64,000 bases of DNA. Origin: Tragulus kanchil. Its lineage: Eukaryota > Chordata > Mammalia > Artiodactyla > Tragulidae. The position numbers were made by a program, and so were the translations under genes. Shown here in pieces: positions 35,351 through 47,425 of this stretch. Each line of letters begins with the position of its first letter. Within the stretch, counting starts at the first letter, position 1. The notes below the pieces were generated by a model. The model did not search any database, was not told the DNA's origin, and was given only the letters and a program-made list of their open reading frames with translations. The stretch is from the NCBI GenBank assembly GCA_022376925.1, contig JAIOJX010000003.1:38617874-38681873 (forward strand), written 5' to 3'.

Positions 35351-35602
35351 AAAAAATCAAATCAGGGCTTCCCTGGTGGTCCAGTGGGGAAACAGTGTTC
35401 CAAGAAGATCCCATGTGCCTTGGAGTGGCTGGACCAGTGTGTCCAATTACGAGCTGGCGCTCTGGAGCGCATGCACCCAGAGCCGGTGCTCTGCAACGAG
35501 GAAGGCCACTGCAATGGGAGGCCCACACAGGCCAAAGAATAAAGATGGAGGAAAATAATAAATAACTAAGAAAAAGCTTGTGGCATGAAGTTTAAAAAAT
35601 CA
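35351..35602 (+). mobile_element. Young CHR-derived SINE, copy g, with B box deleted
   Basis: The body starts at 35364 (ggcttccctggtggtccag). Around 35390-35402, where other copies have about 50 bp with the B box, this copy reads ggggaaacagtgttccaag. Downstream it rejoins the family at agatcccatgtgcc. It has no C-rich module and an atypical tail ending cttgtggcatgaag. Confidence 0.88.
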
Positions 35603-35823
35603 ATAAGAAAATCACTTAAATTTCCCAAAAAAGGGTTATGATAAAGGATTAGAAACTTACAGAAAATGCACTTAAATTTTCCAGTTATCACTGCTTTTAC
35701 ACAGCAACGTACCAATCGCTGAAGACAGGTAGAATTTACCAGAATTAATCCAATGAATCACAGTGTCACATGCAACGAAACCTTGAAGTTGCAGCTAAGA
35801 TTTCCTAATAGCTGACAACCAAA

Positions 35824-35925
35824 AGTAAAAGTAAAGTGAAAGTCACTCAGTCGTGTTTGAGTCTCTGCGACCCCATGGATGAGCCATGGAATTCTCCAGG
35901 AAGATTACTGGAGTCGGAAACTGCA
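35824..35925 (-). mobile_element. Bov-tA fragment, duplicate
   Basis: Duplication 11 copy of 34755-34856. Confidence 0.82.
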
Positions 35926-36420
35926 AATCACTATCTATAACAGGAAGAAACTAAGGCTCCTCAATGAAAGAGATAAAGACAAGTAAAACGGTTCGTGAAA
36001 AAAATGGACAGGATGTAGTAATAAGCCCAGACTTTCACTCAGACACCTGCTGCCCCATTCAAGCCCTGTCACTTGCTAGCTAAGTTAGAGCATTGCTAGG
36101 TCTATTCTTTTTCTCTTACTGAAACAAATTTTCATAAGAAGGATGGCCAACTCCTATCCATCCTGTAAGACTTTCTGCCTTCAATAGTAAAAATTTTAAA
36201 AAGACGAAAAAAGCTACAAAAATATTCCTTTCCACTACTCCATACTGCCCATGGATATATCTGACACACTGGTGAAGGGTTTAAAAACACTGGAGAAGAA
36301 TGGCACAGGTGACTAGGAATCTGTTGAGAAAAATAGCAATCTATGAGTATATTAAATAAGGATGACAATAATTAGTGCTGAGACACAAATTCTACTCTTG
36401 GAAAGACACTGAAAAAAAAA

Positions 36421-36681
36421 AAAAAATCAAATCAGGGCTTCCCTGGTGGTCCAGTGGGGAAACAGTGTTCCAAGAAGATCCCATGTGCCTTGGAGTGGCT
36501 GGACCAGTGTGTCCAATTACGAGCTGGCGCTCTGGAGCGCATGCACCCAGAGCCGGTGCTCTGCAACGAGGAAGGCCACTGCAATGGGAGGCCCACACAG
36601 GCCAAAGAATAAAGATGGAGGAAAATAATAAATAACTAAGAAAAAGCTTGTGGCATGAAGTTTAAAAAAAAAATCAAATCA
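36421..36681 (+). mobile_element. Young CHR-derived SINE, duplicate of copy g
   Basis: Same insertion as 35351. Here the right-hand target-site duplication survives: aaatcaaatca at about 36671-36681, matching the sequence before 36434. In the first copy it is lost at the junction. Confidence 0.88.
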
Positions 36682-36734
36682 CTGGGAGAATTTTTACAAA
36701 ACACAACTGACTTGTATCTAGAATACAGAATGCA

Positions 36735-36950
36735 TCCATGCCCAGCTCAGTCATGTTTATACTTTGAGGCCCCGTGAGCTGTAGCCCACCAAGCCCTTCT
36801 GCCCATGGAATTTTCCAGGCAAGTATACTGGAGGCGGGTACCATTTCCTACTCCAGGGGATCTTCCTGACCCAGGGATCAAATCTGCATTTCTTGCCTCT
36901 CCTACACTGGCAGGAGGACTCTTTACTCCTAGCAACACCTGGAAAGCCCA
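36735..36950 (-). mobile_element. Bov-tA SINE, antisense
   Basis: Tail (cagctcagtcatgtttatac), ggaattttccaggcaagtat core, ggggatcttcctgacccagg, and a head ending cacctggaaagccc. Confidence 0.9.
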
Positions 36951-37117
36951 GAATATAGAATTGTAGAAATCAAATAACCCAATCTTAAAAATGGGCAAAT
37001 AACCTGAACGAACATTTATCGATGACAACTAAGCACACAAAAAAGGCTTAACATCGTTAACATAATAAAAAGAAAGACTCCCTGTGGAAAACAGTCTGTG
37101 GATTTCTGATAAAGTTA

Positions 37118-37400
37118 AACATATGGTTACACGATGACCCATCAGTCCCATGCCTCAGCATTTACTCAAGGGAAATAAAAAGGCGTGAATGTTCACAGTG
37201 GCTTCATAACTGCCCACATGTAGAACCACCCAAATACCTGTCAAATAGGAATCAATACACTGCAGTATATCTGGCCCAGGAAAACCACTTAGCCACGAGA
37301 AGCAATGAAATACCGATACAAACATGAATCAGTCCCAGATGCATTATGATAAGTGAAAGGAGTATGATTCTGTTTATGAGACAATCTCAAAATGACAAAA
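37118..37400 (+). mobile_element. Old L1 LINE fragment, sense
   Basis: Tracts such as ttactcaagggaaataaaaa, tgaatgttcacagtgg and gataagtgaaagg follow the L1 ORF2 3' part in order. Highly diverged, with many stops. Confidence 0.7.
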
Positions 37401-39105
37401 CCATAGGAATGCAGCACAGCCAAAAATAAATTAAATTATAGGAAAAAAGAAAATAGTCCTTAAAAAATAAGGTTGGAGGGATAAATGCACAGCCTTCTCT
37501 TAGGACACACAAGATATCTAGCTAATTCCTAACAGTTACAGCAAACCCAGTAAATCTGGCTGAATAATATTAAGTGTAAACATGAGGCAATAAGATTTAG
37601 ATAAAAATTAGTAAATAAATATTATAAGATAAACAGACAATATTAAGTACTAATATTAGTAAGTAATAAACTTAACACTGATAGTTATTCAATATGTTCA
37701 TCTGGTTTGTTCACTAACATAACCCCAAACACCAACAAAAGTCACTAGCCCATAGCAAGGACTCCTATTTACTGAATGAGTGAATCTTTAAACATAAAAC
37801 AGCTATAAGCAGGATACTTAAACATAAAATGTCAATGCAAAACATATCCTGAGTGTAGTCAAAATTTGATTGCAGATGCTGGTAAAACTGAATGATAACA
37901 GTGAGTTCTCCCAGAAAGTAAGTGCGATTTAAAAGAACTATTAAGTAAATGAATCTCTAATTAACCAAGATATTTAAGAGTAAATTTTTGTAGAAAGGAC
38001 TTTGGGATCTCTATCTTCCACCAGAGGCCATGCCATTCCTCCAAAAGTGCATGTCTTTCTTAGTGTTTAATGTTATGTATGATTAGCTACGTGACTTCTG
38101 AATTAAAATAAAATCACGGAAAACAGTCATATATTAACAACAACAAAAAAGGGCTCAGTCTATACCATAAACAAGGCCTTAAAAGCCTTTTATAAGAAGA
38201 AAGAAAAGTTGCTCTTATCTTGGGCACTAAATAAAAGTTGAACTACCAGAATCTGATCCAAACGCAAAGCTTCATAGCTTTCACAATAAAATCTTCAATT
38301 ACAGACTACAAGTAGTTAAGTCCAATTTACAATGCTAAACGTATAATAGGTTCAAAGCCCTTGAAAAAAGCAGGGCAATCACAAAGAACTGCCCTCTTAT
38401 GACAAAAAAGTATTGCCCCAAATAGTTATTTTTGTTTAAAAAAAACAATGGCAAGGGAGGAGTTGTCCTAACACGGCTCTCAGTGGCTAAAAGCTTTAAT
38501 AATGCAAAGTCATCTCATCTTTGTTAGCTACCGAAACAAGGTTTAAATTTCACATTCAGGTGGTAGCTGCTGCGGAATGCATTAAATAAGGAATGTTTGA
38601 TCCCGAGGAGAACAAACCTAATCTTCAGGTGTGGACTGATACAAAGGGAAGGACGTCCACGGAATTCAGGAGAATCAACACCTCACAAATTCCTGGTCCC
38701 TGCCCAGGTGTTACATTACCTGCCACAGTGCCTCGAGGTTCACCCTCCCCTGCAGATGCAGAGAAGCTTTCCATATTAACGTGGGGAAACCAGCTTCCAG
38801 TGCTTGGCTTGCTCTGTGCATAACTTTGATCCAAGCTCTGAAAAATCTGTTTCTGTTACATTCCACTAGCTATCACAGGTATCAAGGACTAGCAACCGTC
38901 ACGGTTTCATCAAGTCTGTCAAATATTCAGTCTGGAGAAAGTCTGGAGAAACTCACATACTTAAAAATTAACATGCTGTTCTTCACAACATAATTTTATT
39001 CCACCATTCCATGAACATCTATGGATGGTTTCCTCTGCTTCAGGCAGGATGCTTTTAACAAAAATGTGACTATGCTTTGTATACGCAACCTTCTGAAAAC
39101 ATGTG
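37401..39105. other. Unannotated AT-rich sequence
   Basis: Only a short SINE-tail-like cagcacagccaaaaataaat near 37412 stands out. The open frames near 38593-38830 carry no domain I recognise and no convincing splice context. Confidence 0.5.
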
Positions 39106-39330
39106 TGGGGTCTTCCCCGAGGGCTCAGCGGTTAAATGAATCCATCTGCCAACGCACAAGATACAGGAGACACAGGTTCGATTCCTGGTTCAGGAAGATC
39201 CCCTGGAGGAGGAGATGGCAGCCCACTCCAGTATCCTTGCCTGAAAAATCCCATGGACAGAGGAGCCTGGTGGGCTCTTCACTCCAAGGGGGTTGAACAG
39301 AGTCAGACACAACTGAGCAAATGAACAAAG
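39106..39330 (+). mobile_element. Bov-tA SINE, sense
   Basis: Head gtcttccccgagggctcagc, B box ggttcgattcctgg near 39176, core gatcccctggaggagga, and tail ending cagacacaactgagc. Confidence 0.92.
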
Positions 39331-39433
39331 CAGAGAGAAAAATACATGCAGTTTTGGGGAAAACTTATGAAATCTTCCCTTGCATTTTAATTATTAATTT
39401 GCTTCTTCCAAGAGATACTGTGTAAATAACATC

Positions 39434-39438
<5 letters not shown>

Positions 39439-39468
<30 letters not shown>
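39439..39468. repeat. (GT)15 microsatellite
   Basis: An uninterrupted GT run of about 30 bp. Confidence 0.95.
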
Positions 39469-39471
<3 letters not shown>

Positions 39472-39979
39472 ACAAGGACGAGAAACTGACAAAGAAAGGC
39501 CAATTTATAAAAATGCTGTTACCTTTTTTATTACAAGCATCATGTCTCATTGACCACCTTCTTCAACTAAGTAAATAAGTCATTCTTTGTTTGAAGAATA
39601 GCATTCCAGCAATGAATGGCTGGGTAACATTTAGACACAGAGCTCTCTCTCAGAAAGCTCACCCACCACCTCCTGAGCTTGCCTCCAGCAACAAAGATGC
39701 CTTCAGATTTCTCTTTGGTTCACACTGCCATCAACACCACAGAGGGGAGAGTATATTCCAAAGACTGTGCTCAAGTTTATTTTGGGGACTAAAATGAATG
39801 CTAACATTACGAGAACAGAAAATGAGGTATCAACTTGAAGAAAAAACAAAGAAGCCCAATATCCTAAACAAGTTTGTTTAAATAGTGTCTTATGAAAACA
39901 TGTGTTTTACAACCATGGGACCTAAATTAAATCTGGTTTACAAAAGACTTTAACTGAAAATACAGGATACAAATGTTTT
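39469..39979. other. Unannotated sequence
   Basis: No gene or repeat family recognised. Confidence 0.5.
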
Positions 39980-40257
39980 GTTTTATTTGATTTATTTACT
40001 TTTGGTTGCACTAGGTCTTCACTGATGACTGGTTTTTCTCTAGTTGCAGTGAGGGGGGCTATTCATAGCTGGAGCACGCAGGTTCCTCACTGCAGTGGTT
40101 TCTCTTGTTGCCGAGCACAGGCTCTAGAGTGCAGGTTCAGCCGCTGTGGTGCGTGGGCTTGGTTGCTCTGCGGCATGTGGAATCTTCCTGGACCAGGGAT
40201 CAAACCTGTGTTTCCTGCACTGACAGGTAGATTCCTATCCATTGCATCACCAGGGAA
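39980..40257 (-). mobile_element. CHR-type SINE, antisense
   Basis: Starts with a T-rich atttatttacttttggttg tail, has ctctagttgcagtgagg and ggctctagagtgcag modules, and ends with the head (gcatcaccagggaag). Confidence 0.9.
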
Positions 40258-41132
40258 GAAGAATGTTTGAACATTCTTCTGTTATAATCTAACCTGATGA
40301 TAAAATTCTAAATAGCAGGGAAAGGGAGTTGAAACTTCTCTGGAACCATATCCTCACCACAACTATTTGCTGCTGCTGGCAGATTCAACCCACCAATTTC
40401 AATCAATGATTGCTTGCATTTTCTTTATAATTCAATCTCTACTTTTTTAAAATACTGGATACTACTTATTGCATTACTCTAATCTGTGAGTTGAAACCAA
40501 ATACATGCATCCTTAGAGGAGACGTTCTCTGCCTTTCAAGAACTAGGCTACAACCTAGTGAGAAAGCAGATATATTAATAGTGGTTTGAGATGCCTTCAT
40601 ATTCCAGTGTAAATTTGGGAATACCCAACTGTCATGTCCAATTGGGGGAAGGCCGCTATATGAGGAATAAAACCCTTCTGTTTAGTTACATTCTTCCACT
40701 GTATTTCACGCTCTGCTTGGAGGTTGCTAACACACAAACGCAGACACACTCTGACCTCTGCTGCCAGAGATAGGGATTTTTCCAACAAGTATTTTATTTC
40801 AGTTATATTTTTCCATAAAGTTCCAAGTATCCATCCTCAGACTGCAATCCCTGATAACCTACAAACGCTGGACATCTGCACCCTCACTCTGGCAGAAAAA
40901 GCCAGAAAGGGTAAAACCTAAAGGTCAGTGGATCAGCCTCTCCCTGTTTACCACCCAGGCCATAGCTCTCTTGGAAGCTCCACCCTAAAGTCACCTGTGA
41001 CTCATGAACAATCTAAGCACAAGGGTGTCTAAGAAGATGAATCTTTGCATATGGATTTACTAACATTCTCACAAATGTCAGTGTTCAAAGGGTGACAAAA
41101 AAAAAAGAATGGATATCGATAGCTAAAAAATT
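40258..41132. other. Unannotated sequence
   Basis: No gene or repeat family recognised; duplicated at 41411-42268. Confidence 0.5.
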
Positions 41133-41410
41133 GTTTTATTTTATTTATTTACTTTTGGTTGCACTAGGTCTTCACTGATGACTGGTTTTTCTCTAGTTGC
41201 AGTGAGGGGGGCTATTCATAGCTGGAGCACGCAGGTTCCTCACTGCAGTGGTTTCTCTTGTTGCCGAGCACAGGCTCTAGAGTGCAGGTTCAGCCGCTGT
41301 GGTGCGTGGGCTTGGTTGCTCTGCGGCATGTGGAATCTTCCTGGACCAGGGATCAAACCTGTGTTTCCTGCACTGACAGGTAGATTCCTATCCATTGCAT
41401 CACCAGGGAA
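41133..41410 (-). mobile_element. CHR-type SINE, duplicate
   Basis: Duplication 12 copy of 39980-40257. Confidence 0.9.
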
Positions 41411-42384
41411 GAAGAATGTTTGAACATTCTTCTGTTATAATCTAACCTGATGATAAAATTCTAAATAGCAGGGAAAGGGAGTTGAAACTTCTCTGGAACC
41501 ATATCCTCACCACAACTATTTGCTGCTGCTGGCAGATTCAACCCACCAATTTCAATCAATGATTGCTTGCATTTTCTTTATAATTCAATCTCTACTTTTT
41601 TAAAATACTGGATACTACTTATTGCATTACTCTAATCTGTGAGTTGAAACCAAATACATGCATCCTTAGAGGAGACGTTCTCTGCCTTTCAAGAACTAGG
41701 CTACAACCTAGTGAGAAAGCAGATATATTAATAGTGGTTTGAGATGCCTTCATATTCCAGTGTAAATTTGGGAATACCCAACTGTCATGTCCAATTGGGG
41801 GAAGGCCGCTATATGAGGAATAAAACCCTTCTGTTTAGTTACATTCTTCCACTGTATTTCACGCTCTGCTTGGAGGTTGCTAACACACAAACGCAGACAC
41901 ACTCTGACCTCTGCTGCCAGAGATAGGGATTTTTCCAACAAGTATTTTATTTCAGTTATATTTTTCCATAAAGTTCCAAGTATCCATCCTCAGACTGCAA
42001 TCCCTGATAACCTACAAACGCTGGACATCTGCACCCTCACTCTGGCAGAAAAAGCCAGAAAGGGTAAAACCTAAAGGTCAGTGGATCAGCCTCTCCCTGT
42101 TTACCACCCAGGCCATAGCTCTCTTGGAAGCTCCACCCTAAAGTCACCTGTGACTCATGAACAATCTAAGCACAAGGGTGTCTAAGAAGATGAATCTTTG
42201 CATATGGATTTACTAACATTCTCACAAATGTCAGTGTTCAAAGGGTGACAAGAAAAGAATGGATATCGGATAGGCAAGTTGTAATACTTGCCATAGGTAA
42301 CTAATAAAAGAAAAAAAGACATGAATTCAGCTGTGTCAATAATCTGAAGGAAAAAGAAAGTTAGAACCTACAGCTCATGCCTTG

Positions 42385-42872
42385 AAAATGAAAGTGAAAA
42401 TCACTCAGTCGTGTCTGACTCTCTGTGACACCGTGGACTAGAGCCTGCCAGGTTCCTCTGTCCATGGGATTTTCCAAGCAAGAATACTGGAGCGCTCCCC
42501 TGGTGATCCAGTGGGTAAGGACACCACCTTGCAGAGCAAGGGACACCGGTTCGATCCCTGGCCTGGGAAGATCCCACGTGCCGCGCAGCGACTGGACTGA
42601 TGTGTCCAATCACCGAGCCGGAGCTCTGGAGCGCATGCGCCCAGAGCGGGTGCTCTGCAGCGAGAGAGGCCACTGCGATGGCAGGCCCACACAGGCCAAA
42701 AGAACAAAGATAAATAAATGAAAGACCAATATAAGCGGCCAAAAAAAAAAAAAGAATACTGGAGTAGGTTGCCGTTCCCTTCTCCAGGGGATCTGCCCAA
42801 CCCAGGGCTCGAACGTGGGTCTCCTGCATTACAGGCAGATCCTTTACTGTCTGTGCTACCAGAGAAGACCCT
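42385..42872 (-). mobile_element. Bov-tA SINE, antisense, interrupted by a young SINE
   Basis: Halves 42385-42492 (gaaaatcactcagtcgtgtc to actggag) and 42752-42872 (gtaggttgccgttcccttct to tgctaccagagaag) form one Bov-tA after removal of the insert. Confidence 0.93.
42480..42764 (+). mobile_element. Young CHR-derived SINE, copy h (plain tail type), nested in Bov-tA
   Basis: The body is 42493-42751, flanked by a perfect 13-bp target-site duplication (aagaatactggag at 42480-42492 and 42752-42764). B box ggttcgatccc near 42548 is intact. No C-rich module; tail is A13. Confidence 0.94.
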
Positions 42873-43601
42873 TAGAGTAAACTAATTCCATATAGATCAA
42901 AGATTTTAAAGTATAAAAGATAGATCTACAAAATAACCTAAAGAAACTAAGAGGATTTTGTACTCTAAGAATGAGAAAGGTGTCTATAATACAAAACCCA
43001 GAAACCATAAAAGATTAATACATTCAACTCTACACAAATTTACCTTATTCATAGAAAACCACAAAAGAGCATGCACCTGTACACATGTACACAAAATAAA
43101 CCCACTTGTAACTCACATGCTTGACAAAGAGCCAGTTTCCTTCAAGAATTCTTACCCAAAGGAGGGAGAACTATAAAGAGTTAATGGAAAAAACACAAAT
43201 TATTCTTAAACATATTAACAGATGGTCAATCTCATCAGAGGCATACAAAATCAAAGCTACAAGATACCATCTTCATCTTTCTGACTAACAATTAGAATAG
43301 CAGAAACAGACCCTCTCCTACGTGCCTGGTGGGAGTGCAAATTGGCACACCCTCCAGAGAGGAACACCAACAATTCCCTGCTGGGAACAGTTATAACCAC
43401 ACACGTGCAAAGTGGTGGATGCCCCATGCCACTCAGAGAAACACTGCTGATAATTATAAACAATCAGGAAAAAAATGATCTATCGAAAAGAGACAAGTTC
43501 AATACACTCTAGCTCATCCAGTCAATAAAATACAATAATTACAAATAGTAGAGCTTGCAACCTTCAAAAAAATTTTGTAAACCCCTTTATGTGCCAAATA
43601 T
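42873..43601. other. Unannotated sequence
   Basis: No gene recognised. The tract 43205-43450 is faintly L1-like (tgggagtgcaaattggcaca) and may be an old L1 remnant. Confidence 0.45.
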
Positions 43602-43790
43602 GGGCTTCCCCAGGTGGCACAGTGGTAAAGAACCCACCTGCCAATGCAGGCGATGCAAGGTGGATCCACGGAGGATAAAATGGCAACCCGCCCCAGTATT
43701 CTTACCTAGAAACTCCCATGGACAGAGGAGCCTAGTGGGCTCTTGTCAATGGGGTGGCCAAGAGTAGAACACAACTGAGCCCCTGAGTAC
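43602..43790 (+). mobile_element. Bov-tA SINE, sense
   Basis: Head ggcttccccaggtggcacag, a short internal deletion around 43660-43670, ccagtattcttacctagaaa core and tail ending cacaactgagcccc. Duplicated at 44732-44920. Confidence 0.9.
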
Positions 43791-44731
43791 ACACAGGGAC
43801 ACGTGTCAATACACAAGAGAGGTCAGGCCACCCTATACCAAAAGCATGGAAGAGAATACTGTGTATACTATATTTCAATTTAACTTTTAGGAATGCATCA
43901 CGTACAGAATATGCAGCCTGTCCAAAGCATTCAGGCTTCTCAGAAGTCACGTGAGTAGTTTTTCCACTTTCTCACCAGGCAGGGACAACCCCAGTGATCC
44001 ACTAGCTTTCTCAGAGGGGAGGGCAGCAGTGCACTGGCTGTGGACCTGAAACTTCTAAGCTGACTGAAGTATTTTACTTCTTGGCTAGAAAAGTCTCGGG
44101 AAAAAAGGGTCCAAAACGTTGTCACTGCAAATTTAACCAACTAGAGATTTATTTAACAAGTTTCTAGTTAAGAATAGAATGTTCTAATAAGAGTTGATTG
44201 GAGGTGGAGAATTAACTCTCCTTTAAGCTTTGATCAGTTCTTTTCACCCTGATCTGATCTTAGAAGTACCATGACACTGGATAGCTTCATATCAAGAAGA
44301 ATTTGGGTGAAGCTGGCCTGGGTAAGGAGCAGACCCTGGGAGACAAGACAGGAAAATACTCTACTTCTCAGGGCAGAGAATAAAAGCTACAAGATACCAT
44401 CTTCATCTTTCTGACTAACAATTAGAATAGCAGAAACAGACCCTCTCCTACGTGCCTGGTGGGAGTGCAAATTGGCACACCCTCCAGAGAGGAACACCAA
44501 CAATTCCCTGCTGGGAACAGTTATAACCACACACGTGCAAAGTGGTGGATGCCCCATGCCACTCAGAGAAACACTGCTGATAATTATAAACAATCAGGAA
44601 AAAAATGATCTATCGAAAAGAGACAAGTTCAATACACTCTAGCTCATCCAGTCAATAAAATACAATAATTACAAATAGTAGAGCTTGCAACCTTCAAAAA
44701 AATTTTGTAAACCCCTTTATGTGCCAAATAT

Positions 44732-44920
44732 GGGCTTCCCCAGGTGGCACAGTGGTAAAGAACCCACCTGCCAATGCAGGCGATGCAAGGTGGATCCACG
44801 GAGGATAAAATGGCAACCCGCCCCAGTATTCTTACCTAGAAACTCCCATGGACAGAGGAGCCTAGTGGGCTCTTGTCAATGGGGTGGCCAAGAGTAGAAC
44901 ACAACTGAGCCCCTGAGTAC
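44732..44920 (+). mobile_element. Bov-tA SINE, duplicate
   Basis: Duplication 13 copy of 43602-43790. Confidence 0.9.
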
Positions 44921-45547
44921 ACACAGGGACACGTGTCAATACACAAGAGAGGTCAGGCCACCCTATACCAAAAGCATGGAAGAGAATACTGTGTATACTA
45001 TATTTCAATTTAACTTTTAGGAATGCATCACGTACAGAATATGCAGCCTGTCCAAAGCATTCAGGCTTCTCAGAAGTCACGTGAGTAGTTTTTCCACTTT
45101 CTCACCAGGCAGGGACAACCCCAGTGATCCACTAGCTTTCTCAGAGGGAGGGCAGCAGTGCACTGGCTGTGGACCTGAAACTTCTAAGCTGACTGAAGTA
45201 TTTTACTTCTTGGCTAGAAAAGTCTCGGGAAAAAAGGGTCCAAAACGTTGTCACTGCAAATTTAACCAACTAGAGATTTATTTAACAAGTTTCTAGTTAA
45301 GAATAGAATGTTCTAATAAGAGTTGATTGGAGGTGGAGAATTAACTCTCCTTTAAGCTTTGATCAGTTCTTTTCACCCTGATCTGATCTTAGAAGTACCA
45401 TGACACTGGATAGCTTCATTAGGGCTGGAGGGCACAAGAAGAATTTGGGTGAAGCTGGCCTGGGTAAGGAGCAGACCCTGGGAGACAAGACAGGAAAATA
45501 CTCTACTTCTCAGGGCAGAGAATAAAAGCAGCAATAAGAATGAGTCA

Positions 45548-45912
45548 CAGGGCTTCCCTGGTAGCTCAGTGGTGCAGAGTTCACTTGCCAATGCAGGAGA
45601 GACAGGTTTGATCCCTGATCCAGGAAGATCCCCCATGCTGCGAACCAACTAAGCCCATGAGCCACAACTATGGAGCCTGTGCTCTAGAGCCTCGGAGCCG
45701 CAACTATGGAGCCATGTGCCACAACTCCTGAAGCCCGTGAGCCCTAGAGCCCGAGTTCCAAAACAAGAGAAGTCATCACAAGAAGAAGCCTGTTAACCTC
45801 CACTAGAGAGTAGCCCCCGCTCCCTGCAACGAGAGAAGAGCCTGTGGCAGCAGTAAAATCTCAGAATAGCCAAAAATAAATAAATAAGCAAATAAAGTTA
45901 AAACAAACAAAC
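45548..45912 (+). mobile_element. CHR-type SINE, sense
   Basis: Full CHR layout: head ggcttccctggtagctcagt, then repeated cacaactatggagcc and ccctagagcccgag modules and an aaataaataaataag tail. Flanked by a near-perfect aatgag[t/c]cacaa-type duplication at about 45539 and 45919. Confidence 0.92.
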
Positions 45913-46021
45913 AAAAAATAATGAGCCACAACAGCTACTGTGCAGGTTCCCTTTCATGGAGGGGCATCAGCATGAGTTCAGAAAACTACAAAATCTCCAT
46001 TTTCCTATTTGAGGTGACCTT

Positions 46022-46278
46022 TCTTTTTCATTTTTATTTATTATTTATTTCTGGCGACATTGGGTCTTTGCTGCTGTGTGAGGGCTTCCTCTAGTCGCAG
46101 GAAGTGGTGGCTTCTCAGGTGCGGATCAGGGGCTCTCGAGCAGAGGCCCAGCAGCCACGGCACACAGGTTTAGTTGCTCTGTGGCCTGTGGGATCTTCCT
46201 GGTCCATGGATGGAACCCGTGTCCCCTGCACTGGCAGGGGGATGCGTCACCACTGTCTCAACTGGGACGTCTCAGCTG
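46022..46278 (-). mobile_element. CHR-type SINE, antisense
   Basis: T-rich start, ctctagtcgcaggaagtgg, ggatcttcctggtccatgga and a head ending near caactgggacgtct. Shorter and more diverged than the sense copy 110 bp upstream. Duplicated at 47169-47425. Confidence 0.85.
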
Positions 46279-46695
46279 ACTTTTCTTTTTTCATTTATTT
46301 ATTTTTATTTTACTTTTACAGAGTTTTGTTGTTGATCAGCTGACTTTTCTGATGCCCATAGTTGTTCAGCCTCCTGTCCTCCCAGCTAATCCCACATCTC
46401 TTTTATTCAGAAAAGAAGCCCAGTGGTATGGAGAGGAGTGTGGGCAGGAGTATTTATCCATACACGCCTGTGCGCCTCCTGGCCAAATTTCTGAGGGCCC
46501 TTCCCTATTTATGGGAGAGGGCCAAGGGATCTGATCTTAGAAGTACCATGACACTGGATAGCTTCATTAGGGCTGGAGGGCACAAGAAGAATTTGGGTGA
46601 AGCTGGCCTGGGTAAGAGCAGACCCTGGGAGACAAGACAGGAAAATACTCTACTTCTCAGGGCAGAGAATAAAAGCAGCAATAAGAATGAGTCAC

Positions 46696-47060
46696 AGGGC
46701 TTCCCTGGTAGCTCAGTGGTGCAGAGTTCACTTGCCAATGCAGGAGAGACAGGTTTGATCCCTGATCCAGGAAGATCCCCCATGCTGCGAACCAACTAAG
46801 CCCATGAGCCACAACTATGGAGCCTGTGCTCTAGAGCCTCGGAGCCGCAACTATGGAGCCATGTGCCACAACTCCTGAAGCCCGTGAGCCCTAGAGCCCG
46901 AGTTCCAAAACAAGAGAAGTCATCACAAGAAGAAGCCTGTTAACCTCCACTAGAGAGTAGCCCCCGCTCCCTGCAACGAGAGAAGAGCCTGTGGCAGCAG
47001 TAAAATCTCAGAATAGCCAAAAATAAATAAATAAGCAAATAAAGTTAAAACAAACAAACA
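46696..47060 (+). mobile_element. CHR-type SINE, duplicate
   Basis: Duplication 14 copy of 45548-45912. Confidence 0.92.
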
Positions 47061-47168
47061 AAAAATAATGAGCCACAACAGCTACTGTGCAGGTTCCCTT
47101 TCATGGAGGGGCATCAGCATGAGTTCAGAAAACTACAAAATCTCCATTTTCCTATTTGAGGTGACCTT

Positions 47169-47425
47169 TCTTTTTCATTTTTATTTATTATTTATTTCTG
47201 GCGACATTGGGTCTTTGCTGCTGTGTGAGGGCTTCCTCTAGTCGCAGGAAGTGGTGGCTTCTCAGGTGCGGATCAGGGGCTCTCGAGCAGAGGCCCAGCA
47301 GCCACGGCACACAGGTTTAGTTGCTCTGTGGCCTGTGGGATCTTCCTGGTCCATGGATGGAACCCGTGTCCCCTGCACTGGCAGGGGGATGCGTCACCAC
47401 TGTCTCAACTGGGACGTCTCAGCTG
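47169..47425 (-). mobile_element. CHR-type SINE, duplicate
   Basis: Duplication 14 copy of 46022-46278. Confidence 0.85.

Larger units (their letters stand above)
34571..36677. repeat. Direct duplication 11 (unit about 1069 bp)
   Basis: Copy 1 is 34571 to about 35602 and copy 2 is 35640 to about 36677. The 37 bases between them (35603-35639) look like a garbled version of what follows copy 2 at about 36670 (aaatcact, then an A/T-rich run). One A-run indel occurs near 34916/35985. Confidence 0.96.
39980..42268. repeat. Direct duplication 12 (unit 1150-1153 bp)
   Basis: Copy 1 is 39980-41118 and copy 2 is 41133-42268, with 14 unmatched bases between them. Differences: one substitution at the start (near 39989/41142) and an A-run change (ten A's at 41097, interrupted by G in copy 2 near 42252). 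Confidence 0.97.
43253..45529. repeat. Direct duplication 13 (unit 1130-1142 bp)
   Basis: Copy 1 is 43253-44387 and copy 2 is 44383-45529, joined through a shared aaagc. Near its end copy 1 has only a few bases (around 44291) where copy 2 has about 15 (45420-45436), a local deletion 95 bp before the junction. One G-run indel occurs near 44020/45149. Confidence 0.96.

Noticed and set aside
38593..38830. Short exon-like open frames
   Set aside because: Overlapping frames on both strands, no recognised domain and no convincing splice signals.
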